A stretch of 64,000 nucleotides of DNA from Mercenaria mercenaria (GCF_021730395.1 NC_069366.1:86974501-87038500), one strand, 5' to 3'; counted from the first letter of the stretch, positions 19,991 to 31,441 are shown. The notes: a model not told the origin generated them from the letters alone. Translations and numbers: made by a program.

Positions 19991-22923
19991 CTGAAAAAAA
20001 GGTATGTTAGCAAAATTATGTATACAACGTGTAGCATTTTATGACAGTATTTTTGCAATTCCTTTTTGTATATTATACTTGAAATACAATGAAATTGATA
20101 CACAAATCTAAGCGTCTCGGAATGACTCAACCTTTTCCAAATTTTGATACTTGGTAACGCTACTGCAGTATAGTTAATGAAGATTACAAAATATATATAC
20201 AGAGTAAGCATAACACTTTTAAACGCTCTACGGTCATGTCTGCATACCCTATCTACCTATCTTCCATTTAGTCAAACCCCTCACGAGGACATAGACTTTG
20301 ACGCGCGTTAACTGACAAAGAGAGAAAATAATGAAAGCATAAAAGAAGAAGTATGTACAGATTTATTAAAAATAGGTTAAAAACAAAGCAGGTTTCTAGG
20401 GGGACACATGTTCAACCAGGCTGACTGCCTGGCTGAACTGATTTGCTACAAGAGAGACAATATTCTCAGGGAGTGAGTTCCAATGGACAATATACCCCAC
20501 GGAGAATCACGGAGAACTATGACAACATACGAACATCGGAGCATTTGGAATATAATAAGACAAAGCAGCAAGTTGGAAAGCAAACGTACATTTGAACAAG
20601 GGAATGAAATATAAATCAGTCATCGTATCAAAAACAAAATCTTCAGAAGAAAAATAATACACTGATGCAGTGATTTTAAAAATCGATCAGATACTAGTAT
20701 AACGGAACACCATAATGTCTCACCATTCTTGACTGGCGTTATAATTAGTTCCAACACGCCATGCTGAGTGCTCATGCTCTCACAAGAAGTTTGGAAATGC
20801 AACGTCATGGTGTTGTTGCTGGACTTAAACTCGCCGCCTGATGGAAACTTACAACCGCAAATACCATCTTTACCTGCAATTAATTGTAAATGAGTTGACG
20901 GTTATGGTGGAGGAAAGTCCCATTTACGAGCGGACACATGGTAGAACCCTGTAGACATTCAGGTGCCTATTGGCGTTGGAGAGAATCATAGGCCTTCCAT
21001 CAGCCAATAGGATATTCACTCTACAGCCAAAGCTTTATTTGAATCCACAGTGGTGCTGGCTATAGACAGACTAAGTTAGCGACTTTATCCACTCGCGCTA
21101 TTAAACAGACTGTTCTTTTTCATTAAATATTCCAAGGATGTTAAGAAAACAAGATTTTGCAAGAAAAAATATGGACATCTTACTGACAAAATAGTTTAAA
21201 CAATTTCAAATAATAGTTAAGAAGTTGATCCTTGTTTTATAAAATACACGGAAATAGTTTATACAAACCGGATAAACGATTGATTGAATTTTCATTATCA
21301 CCATCGTAAATGTCAAGCCTGTTCAAACCGCATGTGCCGTCGCTTGAAGTTTGCGTTTCTACTTTATACAGGGTTGCGACTACCTGTTGATCTTCGGGGA
21401 CTACAAGTGTGACTGAACAGTTCATACAATTGGGCAGGACGGAGAACGGGTGTATATGCGGGACAATGATCATAGCGGCGACCACTCGAAGTTCGGTGGA
21501 GCAGTGTTTATCCATGACCTCTGAAAATAAAGATAAATTTTGTTTTAAAAATAAATTTTATGACTAACAAGCTAGTATAATGTACATGTATATAATGTTT
21601 TCATTAATATATTATATGTTATTCGTCCCTTGACATGCTAAAAATGCATTCAATACATTCACCCACTTACGAATCTAAGCAAAATGTATGATTGTCAGAA
21701 GGAGTAGAAATCTATATATAAAAACACATTAGCTCGGTCAATTCATTTTTGTCATGAAAGATATTACCTCAACATGGAATACCCGGGGTGGGTTGGTGGT
21801 TGGTATGCTTCCAACACTGACTGGCAATAATCTTTATGTCAGATGTTCACTTTAAATGGTAAGTTCATTCTTATCTAGTTAAGACTGAATTCATTAATTA
21901 ATTCTATTTGGTAAATAGTTCCGTGTTCATGCTAATGGCTTAATGTTTCATTCTGCTTACTAAAATGTCTATGTTAAAATGCTTAATACCATATGGTAAG
22001 CTGTTGAAATGTACCAGCCTATATTGAACAGTGTACCACTAATAATACACCCATTCTTTGGTTTGACAATGAAATTTTATATGGAGACTGAATATATCAC
22101 TAAATCACAGTATCATATTGATGAACGGTTAGCCGACTTTTGATGCTGGAATTAAATAGTATTTATGGCATAAATGTGTCCTAAATATATATGTCTCGCA
22201 GTATCATATTGATGAACGGTTAGCCGACTTTTGAGGCTGGAATTAAATAGTATTTATGGCATAAATGTGTCCTAAATATATATGTCTCGCAGTATCATAT
22301 TGATGAACGGTTAGCCGACTTTTGAGGCTGGAATTAAATAGTATTTATGGCATAAATGTGTCCTAAATATATATGTCTCACAGTATCATATTGATGAACG
22401 GTTAACCGACTTTTGATGCTGGAATTAAATAGTATTTATGGCATAAATGTGTCCTAAATATATATGTCTCACATTCATATTTGAAAATGTGAACAGTTTC
22501 TTCGTAGAATCTATGAAATTAACATGTTTTGTGTGTTAAGTTAGTACTGTATGTTAAGTTTTAAATATTACACAATGTAATAAATGTATAGCAAAGCACT
22601 GTACAAATGTGTACATCAATGTACCACCACTAAAATAACTGGAAGTTCTTTTTTAAAAATGACTTATACATGACATCTTATTTTGAAAGAAGCGCTATAA
22701 CAATTTCAATGAAAAAAGCGCATCTCATATCTTTAATGGTGAACTTTTAATTTTACTAACATTTGTACATAATTGATAATAAAATGCCGAAAATGACAAG
22801 TACGTTACCTGTTTTCAAGGTATGTCTGCAGGTTTTGTTGCCGACAGTTTCATACAAAACATCAAAAGCTTGGCATGCACTCAGACACAAAGCAATTACA
22901 ATCATACACCGAAATCCAGCCAT
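19476..22923 (-). CDS. CUB and LDL-receptor class A single-pass membrane protein, complete four-exon gene
   Basis: Coding exons on the - strand are 22923-22809, 21520-21269, 20873-20724 and 19990-19476. All have GT-AG introns and every junction is phase 1. The 343-residue product has a signal peptide (1-19, MAGFRCMIVIALCLSACQA), one CUB domain (about 32-165), three LDLa repeats (180-213, 220-253, 261-294), a membrane helix (about 301-325) and an 18-residue tail starting KYCCISFRM. CUB and LDLa modules bind ligands in a Ca2+-dependent way, so a cell-surface receptor or co-receptor is inferred. Uniform phase-1 junctions are typical of shuffled extracellular modules. The ligand and orthologue are unknown. 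Confidence 0.92.
19991..20723 (-). other. Intron 3 of the CUB-LDLa gene
   Basis: No exon or complete repeat recognised. Confidence 0.6.
20724..20873 (-). CDS. CUB-LDLa gene coding exon 3 (CUB, second half)
   Basis: Acceptor ttgcag, donor gtgaga. It encodes KDGICGCKFPSGGEFKSSNN, then TMTLHFQTSCESMSTQHGVL, then ELIITPVKN. C-G...S-S-N-x-M-T-L-x-F matches the C-terminal half of CUB domains. Confidence 0.88.
21269..21520 (-). CDS. CUB-LDLa gene coding exon 2 (CUB, first half)
   Basis: Acceptor ttttcag at its upstream edge. It encodes HCSTELRVVAAMIIV, then CMNCSVTLVVPEDQQVVATL, then YKVETQ...CGLNRLDIYDGD. The hydrophobic strand, the C-x-x-C and the C...L-x-I-Y-D-G signature are CUB hallmarks. The gtttgt donor was chosen over a gtataa 5 nt later because only it joins exon 3 in frame. 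Confidence 0.88.
22108..22471. repeat. Four-copy 91-bp tandem repeat
   Basis: Exactly four 91-bp units beginning CAGTATCATATTGATGAACG (22108, 22199, 22290, 22381), differing at only a few positions (GATGCTGG/GAGGCTGG, TTAGCC/TTAACC, CTCGCA/CTCACA). It lies in intron 1 of the CUB-LDLa gene. High identity and a uniform unit length suggest recent expansion, so copy number may vary between individuals. Confidence 0.95.
22809..22923 (-). CDS. CUB-LDLa gene coding exon 1 (signal peptide)
   Basis: Encodes MAGFRCMIVIALCLSACQAF and DVLYETVGNKTCRHTLKT, ending in phase 1 before gtaacg. A hydrophobic core I-V-I-A-L-C-L and small residues at the A-C-Q-A cleavage site make a classic signal peptide. The ATG has A at -3. 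Confidence 0.88.
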
Positions 22924-23383
22924 TTTTCATCCAGAATTTAACTCTATTAAAGAAAGAATCCGGTATATCTATTATATATTAACTCGTATCCGATTTATTG
23001 CAATAAAATTATGTACGTAAAAATACTGTATATTCAAGTTTATTTATACTCAAGTTACATTTTTCTTCTCTTTGTGGTCACACGACATTGATGAGTTTAA
23101 ACGGAACAAGATATTAATGAAATATCCTGTTTAAGGACGTATAAGCGAGATCACGTGTCTGATATTCTCATATTAGTATACTAATATAATATTATATATA
23201 GGAAATCGACAAGTCAGTGACTGAAAAATCATATTCTTGGGATTTAAGTGCCTCTTGTCATATGAGTCTATACATGCTCACATGTCTGAATGATGTGTTT
23301 AACTATATATTTATCATTGATGACTTACACGTTTCTTCGCATCTACAACTATATAAACATATTATGCACGATCTACGACAAAC

Positions 23384-23562
23384 AATCAGCCCAGGACGTC
23401 CTTCTATCACTGAAAGGATACCTCTTGATCATTTAAATTTGCTGCTAGATTTGGATATGCATATACGAACACATTATTCATTTGCAAATATTTCAACTAA
23501 GCAGCAAATTTAAATGATCAAGAGGTATCCTTTCAGTGATAGAAGGACGTCCTGGGCTGATT
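23384..23562. repeat. Perfect 63-bp inverted repeat with 53-nt loop
   Basis: The left arm 23384-23446 and right arm 23500-23562 are exact reverse complements, beginning AATCAGCCCAGGACGTCC and ending GGACGTCCTGGGCTGATT. It is 460 bp upstream of the CUB-LDLa start codon. No target-site duplication is obvious. It could be a recent inverted duplication or a hairpin transcript source. Confidence 0.95.
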
Positions 23563-25083
23563 CTGAAATAATTTTGTAGTAGTGATCGACCCCCGTAACT
23601 CGATCTAATTACTTGATTAAGTTGTCAGCAAAAAATCAAACACTTGCATATTGGGATACCTTCAATAAATGTTGAAATCTTTTTTATTTGGGTAAAGTAA
23701 TAGGTAAATACTTACATAATATATGATTGAATAGTGATTAGTCATTATTTTCATGAAATTAAAAAAATTTCAGCTGACCTACTGGAGTCCATTGGTGTTG
23801 TTATTGTTTTTGTCTGCACTTGTCAGAGCGAGACTCCAGTGGGGAAATGCCCTTGGTGTCAAATTATGTAGGGAATAACTCAGTTTCGTGAAATAATAAC
23901 AAAGAATTGTTAAATTTTCTGATTTATTTTGACGAAGAACATGAATTTGCCGTGTGTGCGAAACCGCGGACAGTCCGACACCGGGTACACTGACTCTACA
24001 GTTAAAACCAGCCACAACTCATTCATCCATAAGCGAGGTACGCAACGGGGGGAAGAAGTTTACTTTTGATTTCTCTAGCGGTGATAAATTACTAAAAACT
24101 TTAAATTAGAATATATCATTTTAGTTTAGGGTAACAAAACTACTAAATATGTTCCATTTAATATGTGCCTTCTGATAATCAAGGTCATTTAAGACTTAAT
24201 AAATGGTTTATCTTCTAAGCGCGCACCTGTCCGGTGTCACCATTACTACAGAATCTAGCTAGGTCAAAACCCATGTTATTCAGCTAACGCCGAAAAAGAC
24301 TACTACTGGACTGTTACATTTTACCCCCTAAGATCACATTAGAGGGTCTGCCTCTATTCCATCATATACAAGCTATTCTAGTGTCAAACAGCAGTAAAAA
24401 CCATAATGACATAATTATGACAAAACGTCATATCGGCTTACGTGTTGGCCCATAAATATAATGTATCCTTTAAAATCGTGACACAGTAAATCATTTTATT
24501 GTATAATTCTGGAAATAATCGTTTTAAAAATATATTCACCTACAGATGACAATGACCTAAGGACACAGTTTTAAGCTGGTGCTCGTAGGCATGAGAGGTG
24601 TTGTACTTTTCTCATGAACAGATTCAGTCAAACCCAGTCGGGCTGTTATTATTTTGCTTGGTTGCGTTCTATATTTTCAGAGGATCTTCTTACAGATTTA
24701 TTAACTATCATATCAGCAGTTTATAAGTACCGTGAACACAGTTTTGCTATATTTTCTTGTCATTTGGGATCATGAAGCCGTTCATTTTACTCTAATAGAA
24801 TTCCGCTTAAGCGGTTACTAGGGGACGAGGGTGGTGTTGCACTTTTCATAACCTCATAAAAAGGCTCAGTCGAACCCAGTCTGCTATATTGTTGCTTGGT
24901 TGCGTTCTGTGCTACCAAAGCATCTTTTCACAGATTTTATTAGTCGGCGAAATACATTGTCACCGTAATTAAGGAAACCTATAATTCATTAAAGAAAATA
25001 TATGAAGTACTGCTACGCTACTAACCACATTTTAACATCTCAACGGGTAATCACTCTGAATTTCACTGTGTAAATACCCATTT
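23563..25083. other. Intergenic; diverged ~125-bp duplication
   Basis: Segments 24574-24702 and 24820-24943 are diverged direct copies sharing GAACCCAGT/AAACCCAGT, TTGCTTGGTTGCGTTCT and TTCACAGATTTTATTA-like runs, about 240 bp apart. Nothing else recognised. Confidence 0.55.
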
Positions 25084-25300
25084 GAGCCGCACCATGAGAA
25101 AACCAACATAGTGCGTTTGCGACCAGCATGCATCCGCGCAGTCTGGTCAGGATCCATGTTGCTCGCTAACGGTTTCTCAAATTGCAATAGGCTTTGAAAG
25201 CGAACAGCATGGATCCTGACCAGACTGCGCGGATGCGCAAGCTGGTCTGGATCCATGCTGGTCGCAAACGCACTATGTTGGTTTTCTCATGGTGCGGCTC
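25084..25300. mobile_element. Palindromic fold-back MITE M1, copy e
   Basis: Ends GAGCCGCACCATGAGAAAAC and ...CATGGTGCGGCTC, the most symmetrical terminal pair in the window. About 18 bp is missing from the left inner arm. Confidence 0.9.
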
Positions 25301-25605
25301 ATTTTACTCTGCCAGACATATCAGACGTGTAATGACAAAATTTAATGGAGATGCTACTTGTGCTGGGTCACATTACATAATAACAACAGTTATTGATACA
25401 TGAGCTATTACTTACCAAAGAAGTCAATTCGTTTGGGTACCATAAGTTTTACAGTACTTGAATATTATAGTATACTATTTCGGCATACTGCGGCCATTAC
25501 AGAAAATTACATTGGCGTAACAACCGAAAAATGCCGAAATCGCATTTTGGAGAATACGTAATCAAACGAAAAATTCTAATTGTCAGTACAGGTCCACTAC
25601 CTTAA

Positions 25606-27646
25606 ACAAGAGGACCATGATGGTCCTGAATCGCTCACCTCTTCCCACATGACCCAGTTTTGAGTATGAGATCGTTTTTTCTATTATTTGACACAGTGAC
25701 CTAGTTTTTGAGCTCATGTGACCCAGTTTTGAGCTTGACCTGGATACTATCAAGATAATAATTCTGACCAATTTTCATGAAGATCCATTGAAAAATATGG
25801 TCTCTAGGTTTTTCTATTATTTCACCTATTGACCTAGTTTTCGAAGGTACGTGACCCTGTTTTGAACTTTACCTAGATATCATCAAGGTGAACATTCTCA
25901 CTAATTTTCATGAAGATCTCATGAAAAATATGGCCTCTAGAGAGGTCACAAGGTTTTTCTATTTTTATACCTACTGGCCTAGTTTTTGATCGCACATGAC
26001 CCAGTTTCGAAACTGACCTAGATATCATCAAGGTGAACATTCAGATCAATTTTCATGATGATCCATTGAAAAATATGGCCTCTAGAGAGGTCAAAAGATT
26101 TTAATAATTTTAGACCTACTGACCTAGTTTTTGACCGCAGTTGATTCAGTTTCAAACTTGACTTGCTAGATATCATCAAGATGAACATTCAGACCAACTT
26201 CCATACAGATCCCATGAAAAGTATGGCCTCTAGAGAGGTCACAAGGTTTTATTATTATTTGACCTACTGACCTAGTTTTTTATGGCACGTGACTCAGTTT
26301 CAAACTTGAACTAGATAACATCAAGGTGAACATTCTGACCAATTTTTATGGAGATCCATTCATAAGTATGGCCTCTAGAGAGGTCACAAGGTTTTTCTAT
26401 TTTTAGACCTACTGACCTAGTTTTTGGCCGCACATGACCCTGTTTCGAACTTGACCTAGATATTATCAAGATGAACATTCAGACCAATTTTCATACAGAT
26501 CCAATGAAAAATATGGCCTTTAGAGAGGTCACAAGGTTTTTCTATTATCTGACCTACTGACCTAGTTTTTGACGGCACGTGACCCACTTTCGAACTTGAT
26601 TTAGATATCATCAAGATGAACATTCAGATTAACTTTCATACAGATCCCATGAAAAATATGGCCTCTAGAGTGGTCACATGGTTTTTCTATTATTTGACCT
26701 ACTGACCTAGTTTTGACGGCACGTGACCCACTTTCGAACTTGACCTAGATATCATCAAGGTGAACGTTCTGACCAATTTTCATGAAGATGTCATGAAATA
26801 TATGGCCTCTAGAGAGGTCACAAGGTTTTTCTATTTTTAGACCTACTGACCTAGTTTTTGACAACACGTGACCCAGTTTCGAACTTGACCTAGATATCAT
26901 CAAGATGAACATTCAGACCAACTTTCATACAGATCCCATGAAAAATATGGCCTTTAGAGAGGTCACAAGGTTTTTCTATTATTTGACCTACTGACCTAGT
27001 TTTTGATGGCACATGACCCAGTTTTGAACTTGGCCTAGATATCATCAAGGTGAACGTTCTGACCAATTTTCATGAAGATCTTTTGAAATATATGGCCTCT
27101 AGAGAGGTCACAAGGTTTTTCTATTTTTAGACCTACTGACCTAGTTTTTGAAGGCACGTGACCCAGTTTCGAACTTGACCTAGATATCATCAAGATAAAC
27201 ATTCTGACCAACTTTCATAAAGATCCCATGAAAAATGTGACCTCTAGAGTGGTCACAAGGTTTTTCTATTTTTAGACCTACTGACCTAGTTTTTTACCGC
27301 ACTTGACCCCGTTTCGAACCTGACCTAGATATCATCAAGATGAACATTCTGACCAACTTTCATGAAGATCCCATGAAAAATGTGACCTCTAGAGTGGTCA
27401 CAAGGTTTTTCTATTTTTAGACCTACTGACCTAGTTTTTGACTGCACGTGACCCAGTTTCGAACCTGACCTAGATATCATCAAGATGAACTTTCTGACCA
27501 ATTTTCATAAAGATCCCATGAAAAATGTGACCTCTAGAGTGGTCACAAGCAATAAGTTTACGGACGCACGCACGCACGGACGGACGGACGACGGACACTG
27601 CACGATCACAAAAGCTCACCTTGTCACTTTGTGACAGGTGAGCTAA
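25606..27646 (+). mobile_element. HINE-like element E1 with ~13 x 145-bp array
   Basis: Begins ACAAGAGGACCATGATGGTC (5' hairpin GGACCATGATGGTCC), then the subterminal motif GCTCACCT (25633-25640). The body is about 13 units of a 145-bp repeat; GACCTACTGACCTAG recurs at 26406, 26551, 26695, 26840, 26985, 27130, 27275 and 27420. A GGACGCACG...GGACGGACGG microsatellite follows (27559-27598). The 3' hairpin (27613-27644) pairs AGCTCACC with GGTGAGCT, and the 3' arm is the inverted copy of the 5' motif. No ORF. Nearly the same as E8 but four units shorter. Confidence 0.85.
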
Positions 27647-27699
27647 AAACCATGTTTCTCATATAATTACAAACGTTATAAAGGAAGGGAAGTGTCTAG

Positions 27700-27800
27700 T
27701 CGTCCGGTAACCGGACGCCTATCCTGCGTTCTAGCCGTCCAGTTACCGGACAACAAGCAAATCCTCAGGGGATTTTCTAGCCGTCCGGTAATAGATTTCC
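27700..27800. repeat. Three copies of a GTCCGGTAACCGGAC-type motif
   Basis: The odd-centred palindrome GTCCGGTAACCGGAC at 27702-27716 recurs as GTCCAGTTACCGGAC near 27738 and as the half-copy GTCCGGTAAT near 27786, each preceded by TCTAG(C)CG/TAGTC. A short degenerate array. Confidence 0.7.
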
Positions 27801-27984
27801 TAATGAATAAGTAATGCTTTTTATATAGTTTTAATGTTATTTACTTCAGATACCGATAATTACAAGAAGATTTTTCTGCTCCAAGTAAGCCGAACCTTCT
27901 GAACGAAATCAAGACATTGCCATGCTAAAGATTGGTGTGATTAATTATTATCATAAGAATTTATCGCGTGTTTTTTTTTTTAGT

Positions 27985-28620
27985 TTTTAGTTATGGTGGC
28001 CCCTAAAAAGCCTGGCAAGAACAGTTTTTGACTTTTTCAGCGGCTATAACTATAGAAATAGGGGACAGAGCAAGACGAAAAATAGGAGGTGCGCAAATTC
28101 ATAGCATGATTAACCCTTATCATGCTGGACACGATTGATTCCGCCTTTCTGCGACCAGTGTAGATCATGATCAGCCTGCACATCAGTACAGTCTGATCAT
28201 GATCTGCACTGTTCGCTATTCATTCAGTATCTTTTTGGTAAGCTACCCTTTTGACAGTTAATGGTACTGTCCAAATTGAAAGATTGACAAGTTCATTATA
28301 GAAATTTAGCAGGGTAAGGGTTAATTAAGACTCATCCAAGGTTTCATCAATTTATATCAAATACTTTTTGAGCTAGGTGCGTCACACGGTGAAAATGTGC
28401 ATTTCTGACTATTTCAGGGGCCATAACTCTGGAAATAGGGGGCGGAGCCAGACGAAAAATAGATGGTGCACAAGTTCATATCATAAAGACTCGTGCAAGG
28501 TTTCATCAATTTGTATCAAATACTTTTTGAGCTAGGCGTGTCACAAACTTTTTTCCGACGGACGGACGCACACGGACAAGACCAAATATATATGCCCCTC
28601 CGCTGAATGGTGGGGGCACA
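27985..28620 (+). mobile_element. HINE-like element E2 (two-unit), split by an M2 MITE
   Basis: Two copies of a unit containing GGCTATAACT or GGCCATAACTCTGGAAATAG, then GACGAAAAATAG and TTTGAGCTAGG, are followed by GACGGACGGACGCACACGGA and a 3' hairpin TGCCCC...GGGGGCA (28593-28618). The first unit is interrupted by the M2 MITE at 28110-28324. The 5' limit near GTGGCCCC is uncertain. Confidence 0.6.
28110..28324 (+). mobile_element. TTAACCC-ended MITE M2, copy a
   Basis: Ends TTAACCCTTATCATGCTGG and ...AGCAGGGTAAGGGTTAA. Inside lies GCGACCAGTGTAGATCATGA and its near-inverted TCATGATCTGCACTGTTCGC. Copies are at 31217, 35126 and (inverted) 61056. Confidence 0.82.
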
Positions 28621-28764
28621 AAAACTTATCCAGAGTGACAGGGCATACAACTTTGAAACATGCCAAAGAACCAGAGCAATGCATGTCATACCATCACAAT
28701 GAACAAGTGTAGGAAGTTTCAATCCATTCCCAGGTGTGGTTACTGAGATATAATCTAACATATA
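28621..28764 (+). mobile_element. HINE-like element E3, left part (host of nested E4)
   Basis: Shares ATGCATGTCA, GTTTCAATCCATTCCCA and TACTGAGATA with element E11 (52988-53580). It resumes at 30586 after E4. Its own 5' end is missing. Confidence 0.65.
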
Positions 28765-30585
28765 ACAAGAGGGCCATGAAGGCCCTGTATCGCTCACCTG
28801 ACCTATTGACCTAAAGATCATCAAGATCAACATTCTGACCAAGTTTCATTAAGATATGGTCATAAATGTAGCCTCTAAAGTGTTAACTAGCTTTTCCTTT
28901 GATTTGACCCGGTGACCTAGTTTTTGCCCCCACATGACCCAGATTCGAACTTGACCTAAAGATCATCAAGATTAACATTCTGATTAAGTTTCATGAAGAT
29001 ACAGTCATAAATCTGGCCTCTAGAGTCTTAACAAGCTTTTCCTTTGATTTGACCTAGTGACCTAGTTTTTTAACACACCTGACCCAGATTTAAACTTGAC
29101 CTATAGATCATCAAGATTAACATTCTGACCAAGTTTCATTAAGATATGGTCATAAATGTGGCCTCTAAAGTGTTAACTAACTATTCCTTTTATTTGACCC
29201 CCGTGACCTAGTTTTTGACCCGACATGACCCAGATTCGAACTTGAACTAAAGACCATCAAGTTTAACATTCTGACTAAGTTTCATGAAGATACAGTCAAA
29301 AATGTGGCCTCTAGAGTGTTAACAAGCTTTTCCTTTGATATGACCTAGTGACCTAGTTTTTGACTCCATCTGACCAAGATTTAAACTTGACCTAAAGATT
29401 ATCAAGATTAACATTCTGACCAAGTTTCATTAAGATATGGTCATAAACGTGGCCTCTACAGTGTTAATTAGCTTTTCCTTTGATTTGACCCGGTGACCTA
29501 GTTTTTGACCCGACATGACCCAGATTCAAAATTGCCCTAAAGATCATCAAGTTTAACATTCTGACTAAGTTTCATGAAGATATAGTTATAAATGTGGCCT
29601 CTAGAGTGTTAACAAGCTTTTCCTTTGATATGACCTAGTGACCTAGTTTTTGACCCCACCTAACCCAGATTTGAACTTGAGCTATAGATCATCAAGATTT
29701 GACCAAGTTTCATTAAGGTATGGTCATAAATGTGGCCTCTAGTGTAAACTAGCTTTTCATTTGATTTGGCTTGGTGACCTAGTTTTTTATCCTACATGAC
29801 CCAGATTCAAACTGGACCTTAAGATCATCAATATTAACAATCTGACCAAGTTTCATGAAGATACAGTCATAAATGCAGCTTCAACAGTGTTAACAAGCTT
29901 TTCCTTTGATTTGACCTGGTGACCTAGTTTATGATCCCAGATAACCAAATATCGAACTCGTCCAAGATTTTATTAAGGGTAACATTCTGACCAAGTTTCA
30001 TTAAGATTGGGCCAAAAATGTGACCTCTAGAGTGTTAACAAGCTTTTTCTTTGATTTGACCTGGTGACCTAGTTTTTGACCCCAGATGACCCAATATCGA
30101 ACTCGTCCAAGATTTTATTGAGGGTAACATCCTGACCAAGTTTCATTAAGATTGGGCCAAAATTGTGACCTCTAGAGTGTTAACAAGCTTTTCCTTTGAT
30201 TTGACCTGATGACCTAGTTTTTGACCCCAGATGACTTAATATCGAACTCGTCCAAGATTTTATTGAGGGTAACATTCTGACCAAGTTTCATTAAGATTGG
30301 GCCAAAAATGTGACCTCTAGAGTGTTAACAAGCTTTTCCTTTGATTTGACCTGATGACCTAGTTTTTGACCCCAGATGACCCAATATCGAACTCGTCCAA
30401 GATTTTATTGAGGGTAACATTCTGACCAAGTTTCATTAAGATTGGGTCAAAAATGTGACCTCTAGAGTGTTAACAGTCAAATTGTTGACGACGGACGGAC
30501 GGACGGACGACGGACGACGACGGACGCCGGACACAGGGTGATCACTAAAGCTCACCTTTGAGCACTTCGTGCTCAGGTGAGCTAA
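28765..30585 (+). mobile_element. HINE-like element E4, nested in E3, ~12 x 145-bp array
   Basis: Begins ACAAGAGGGCCATGAAGGCC, motif GCTCACCT at 28792-28799. The units contain GACCTAGTTTTTGACCCCA and AAGATCATCAAGATTAACAT at ~145-bp spacing; their sequence differs from the E1 unit but the length is the same. (GACG)n at 30486-30535. The 3' hairpin is TGAGCACTTCGTGCTCA within AGCTCACC...GGTGAGCT (30549-30583). The last four or five units are near identical (GACCCAATATCGAACTCGTC), a sign of local amplification. Confidence 0.85.
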
Positions 30586-30667
30586 AAACTTCACCAAATG
30601 GGGATGCAGATGCCAAGAAACTTGCAAGTGCAAGAACTAATCCTATTCTTTGCATAATTGAGCTAAA
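30586..30667 (+). mobile_element. HINE-like element E3, right part
   Basis: Continues the E3/E11 consensus after E4 (ATGGGGATGCAGATGCCAAG, compare E11 GCCGATGCAGATGCCGACGC). It ends CCTATTCTTTGCATAATTGAGCTAAA, matching the E11 3' end. Confidence 0.65.
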
Positions 30668-31216
30668 ATACTTTAAAGTTTATTTCTGATGTCATGTAAT
30701 AAAGTTTTTGTTGAATTGCTTACCTATCAATACTCAAAACCATTATAATATTATCCCTCGGTCCATTGCAAATAGTCTGGACTACTGACCAGCAAACCAT
30801 TCAATGTGAGGTACAGCGTAACACTTTTCCATAAATATTGACTTTAAACAGTTCATTAGCATCAACATTTTCACTTTTTCTCACTTTTCTGTTTTAAGTG
30901 CAAATAAGTATGTAATAAAGCAGTTACTAGCTTTGCATCAAAATTTTGTTTTTTTTTTCATGGAGAGATTCTGTGCCCTCAGAGTTGCCTAATATCTCTG
31001 CTACAGACTGTGTGTATATTTCTCAATAGAAGTAAAATTTAAAAACTTTTATTTAACATACAAAGAAGAAATAACAAGATTAATTAAAAGAAACAACATT
31101 TATTTATTTTTACAGATCTCAAATAGAATTTTATCACTCAATGCTTCTTTACAAAACCAAAGTACAATATATAAATCCAAGGATTTATCATGATGCTGAT
31201 ATGTTTTAATTACAAT
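30668..31216. other. Intergenic, no feature seen
   Basis: AT-rich, non-coding; T and A homopolymer runs only. Confidence 0.5.
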
Positions 31217-31441
31217 TTAACCTGCTGTCAGCAAGCGATACTGCCTTTGCGACCAGTGCAGACCATGATCAGCCTGCACGGATCAAGATCAGCCTGTGCA
31301 TCCATGCAGGCTGATCATGGTCTGCACTGTTCGCTATTCAGTCAGTAAATTTTCAGTGAACACCCCTTTGAATAATAAATGGTATTGTCCAAATTGAATG
31401 ATGGACCAGTCCATTTAGAAATTTAGCAAGCTAAGGGTAAA
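31217..31441 (+). mobile_element. TTAACCC-ended MITE M2, copy b (diverged)
   Basis: TTTAACCTGCTGTCAGC...AGCTAAGGGTAAAT ends are decayed versions of the family termini. The inner palindrome GCAGACCATGATCAGCCTGC / GCAGGCTGATCATGGTCTGC is intact, and a duplicated GATCAGCCTG enlarges it. Confidence 0.75.

Noticed and set aside
19623-19994. Long + strand frames across the LDLa exon
   Set aside because: Shadows of the - strand LDLa coding sequence, whose Cys and acidic patterns are unmistakable.
20900-20960. Possible fifth SINE family S copy
   Set aside because: Only TGGTGGAGGAAAG and GAGCGGACACATGGTAGAACC resemble the family; too short to support.
22763-23020. Open frame on the + strand over the receptor gene's first exon
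   Set aside because: It is the complement of the signal-peptide exon; the - strand has splice sites, correct phase and a signal peptide.
23217-23513. 98-codon frame upstream of the receptor gene
   Set aside because: It runs through the loop and arm of the perfect inverted repeat, has no domain, and its composition is ordinary AT-rich DNA.
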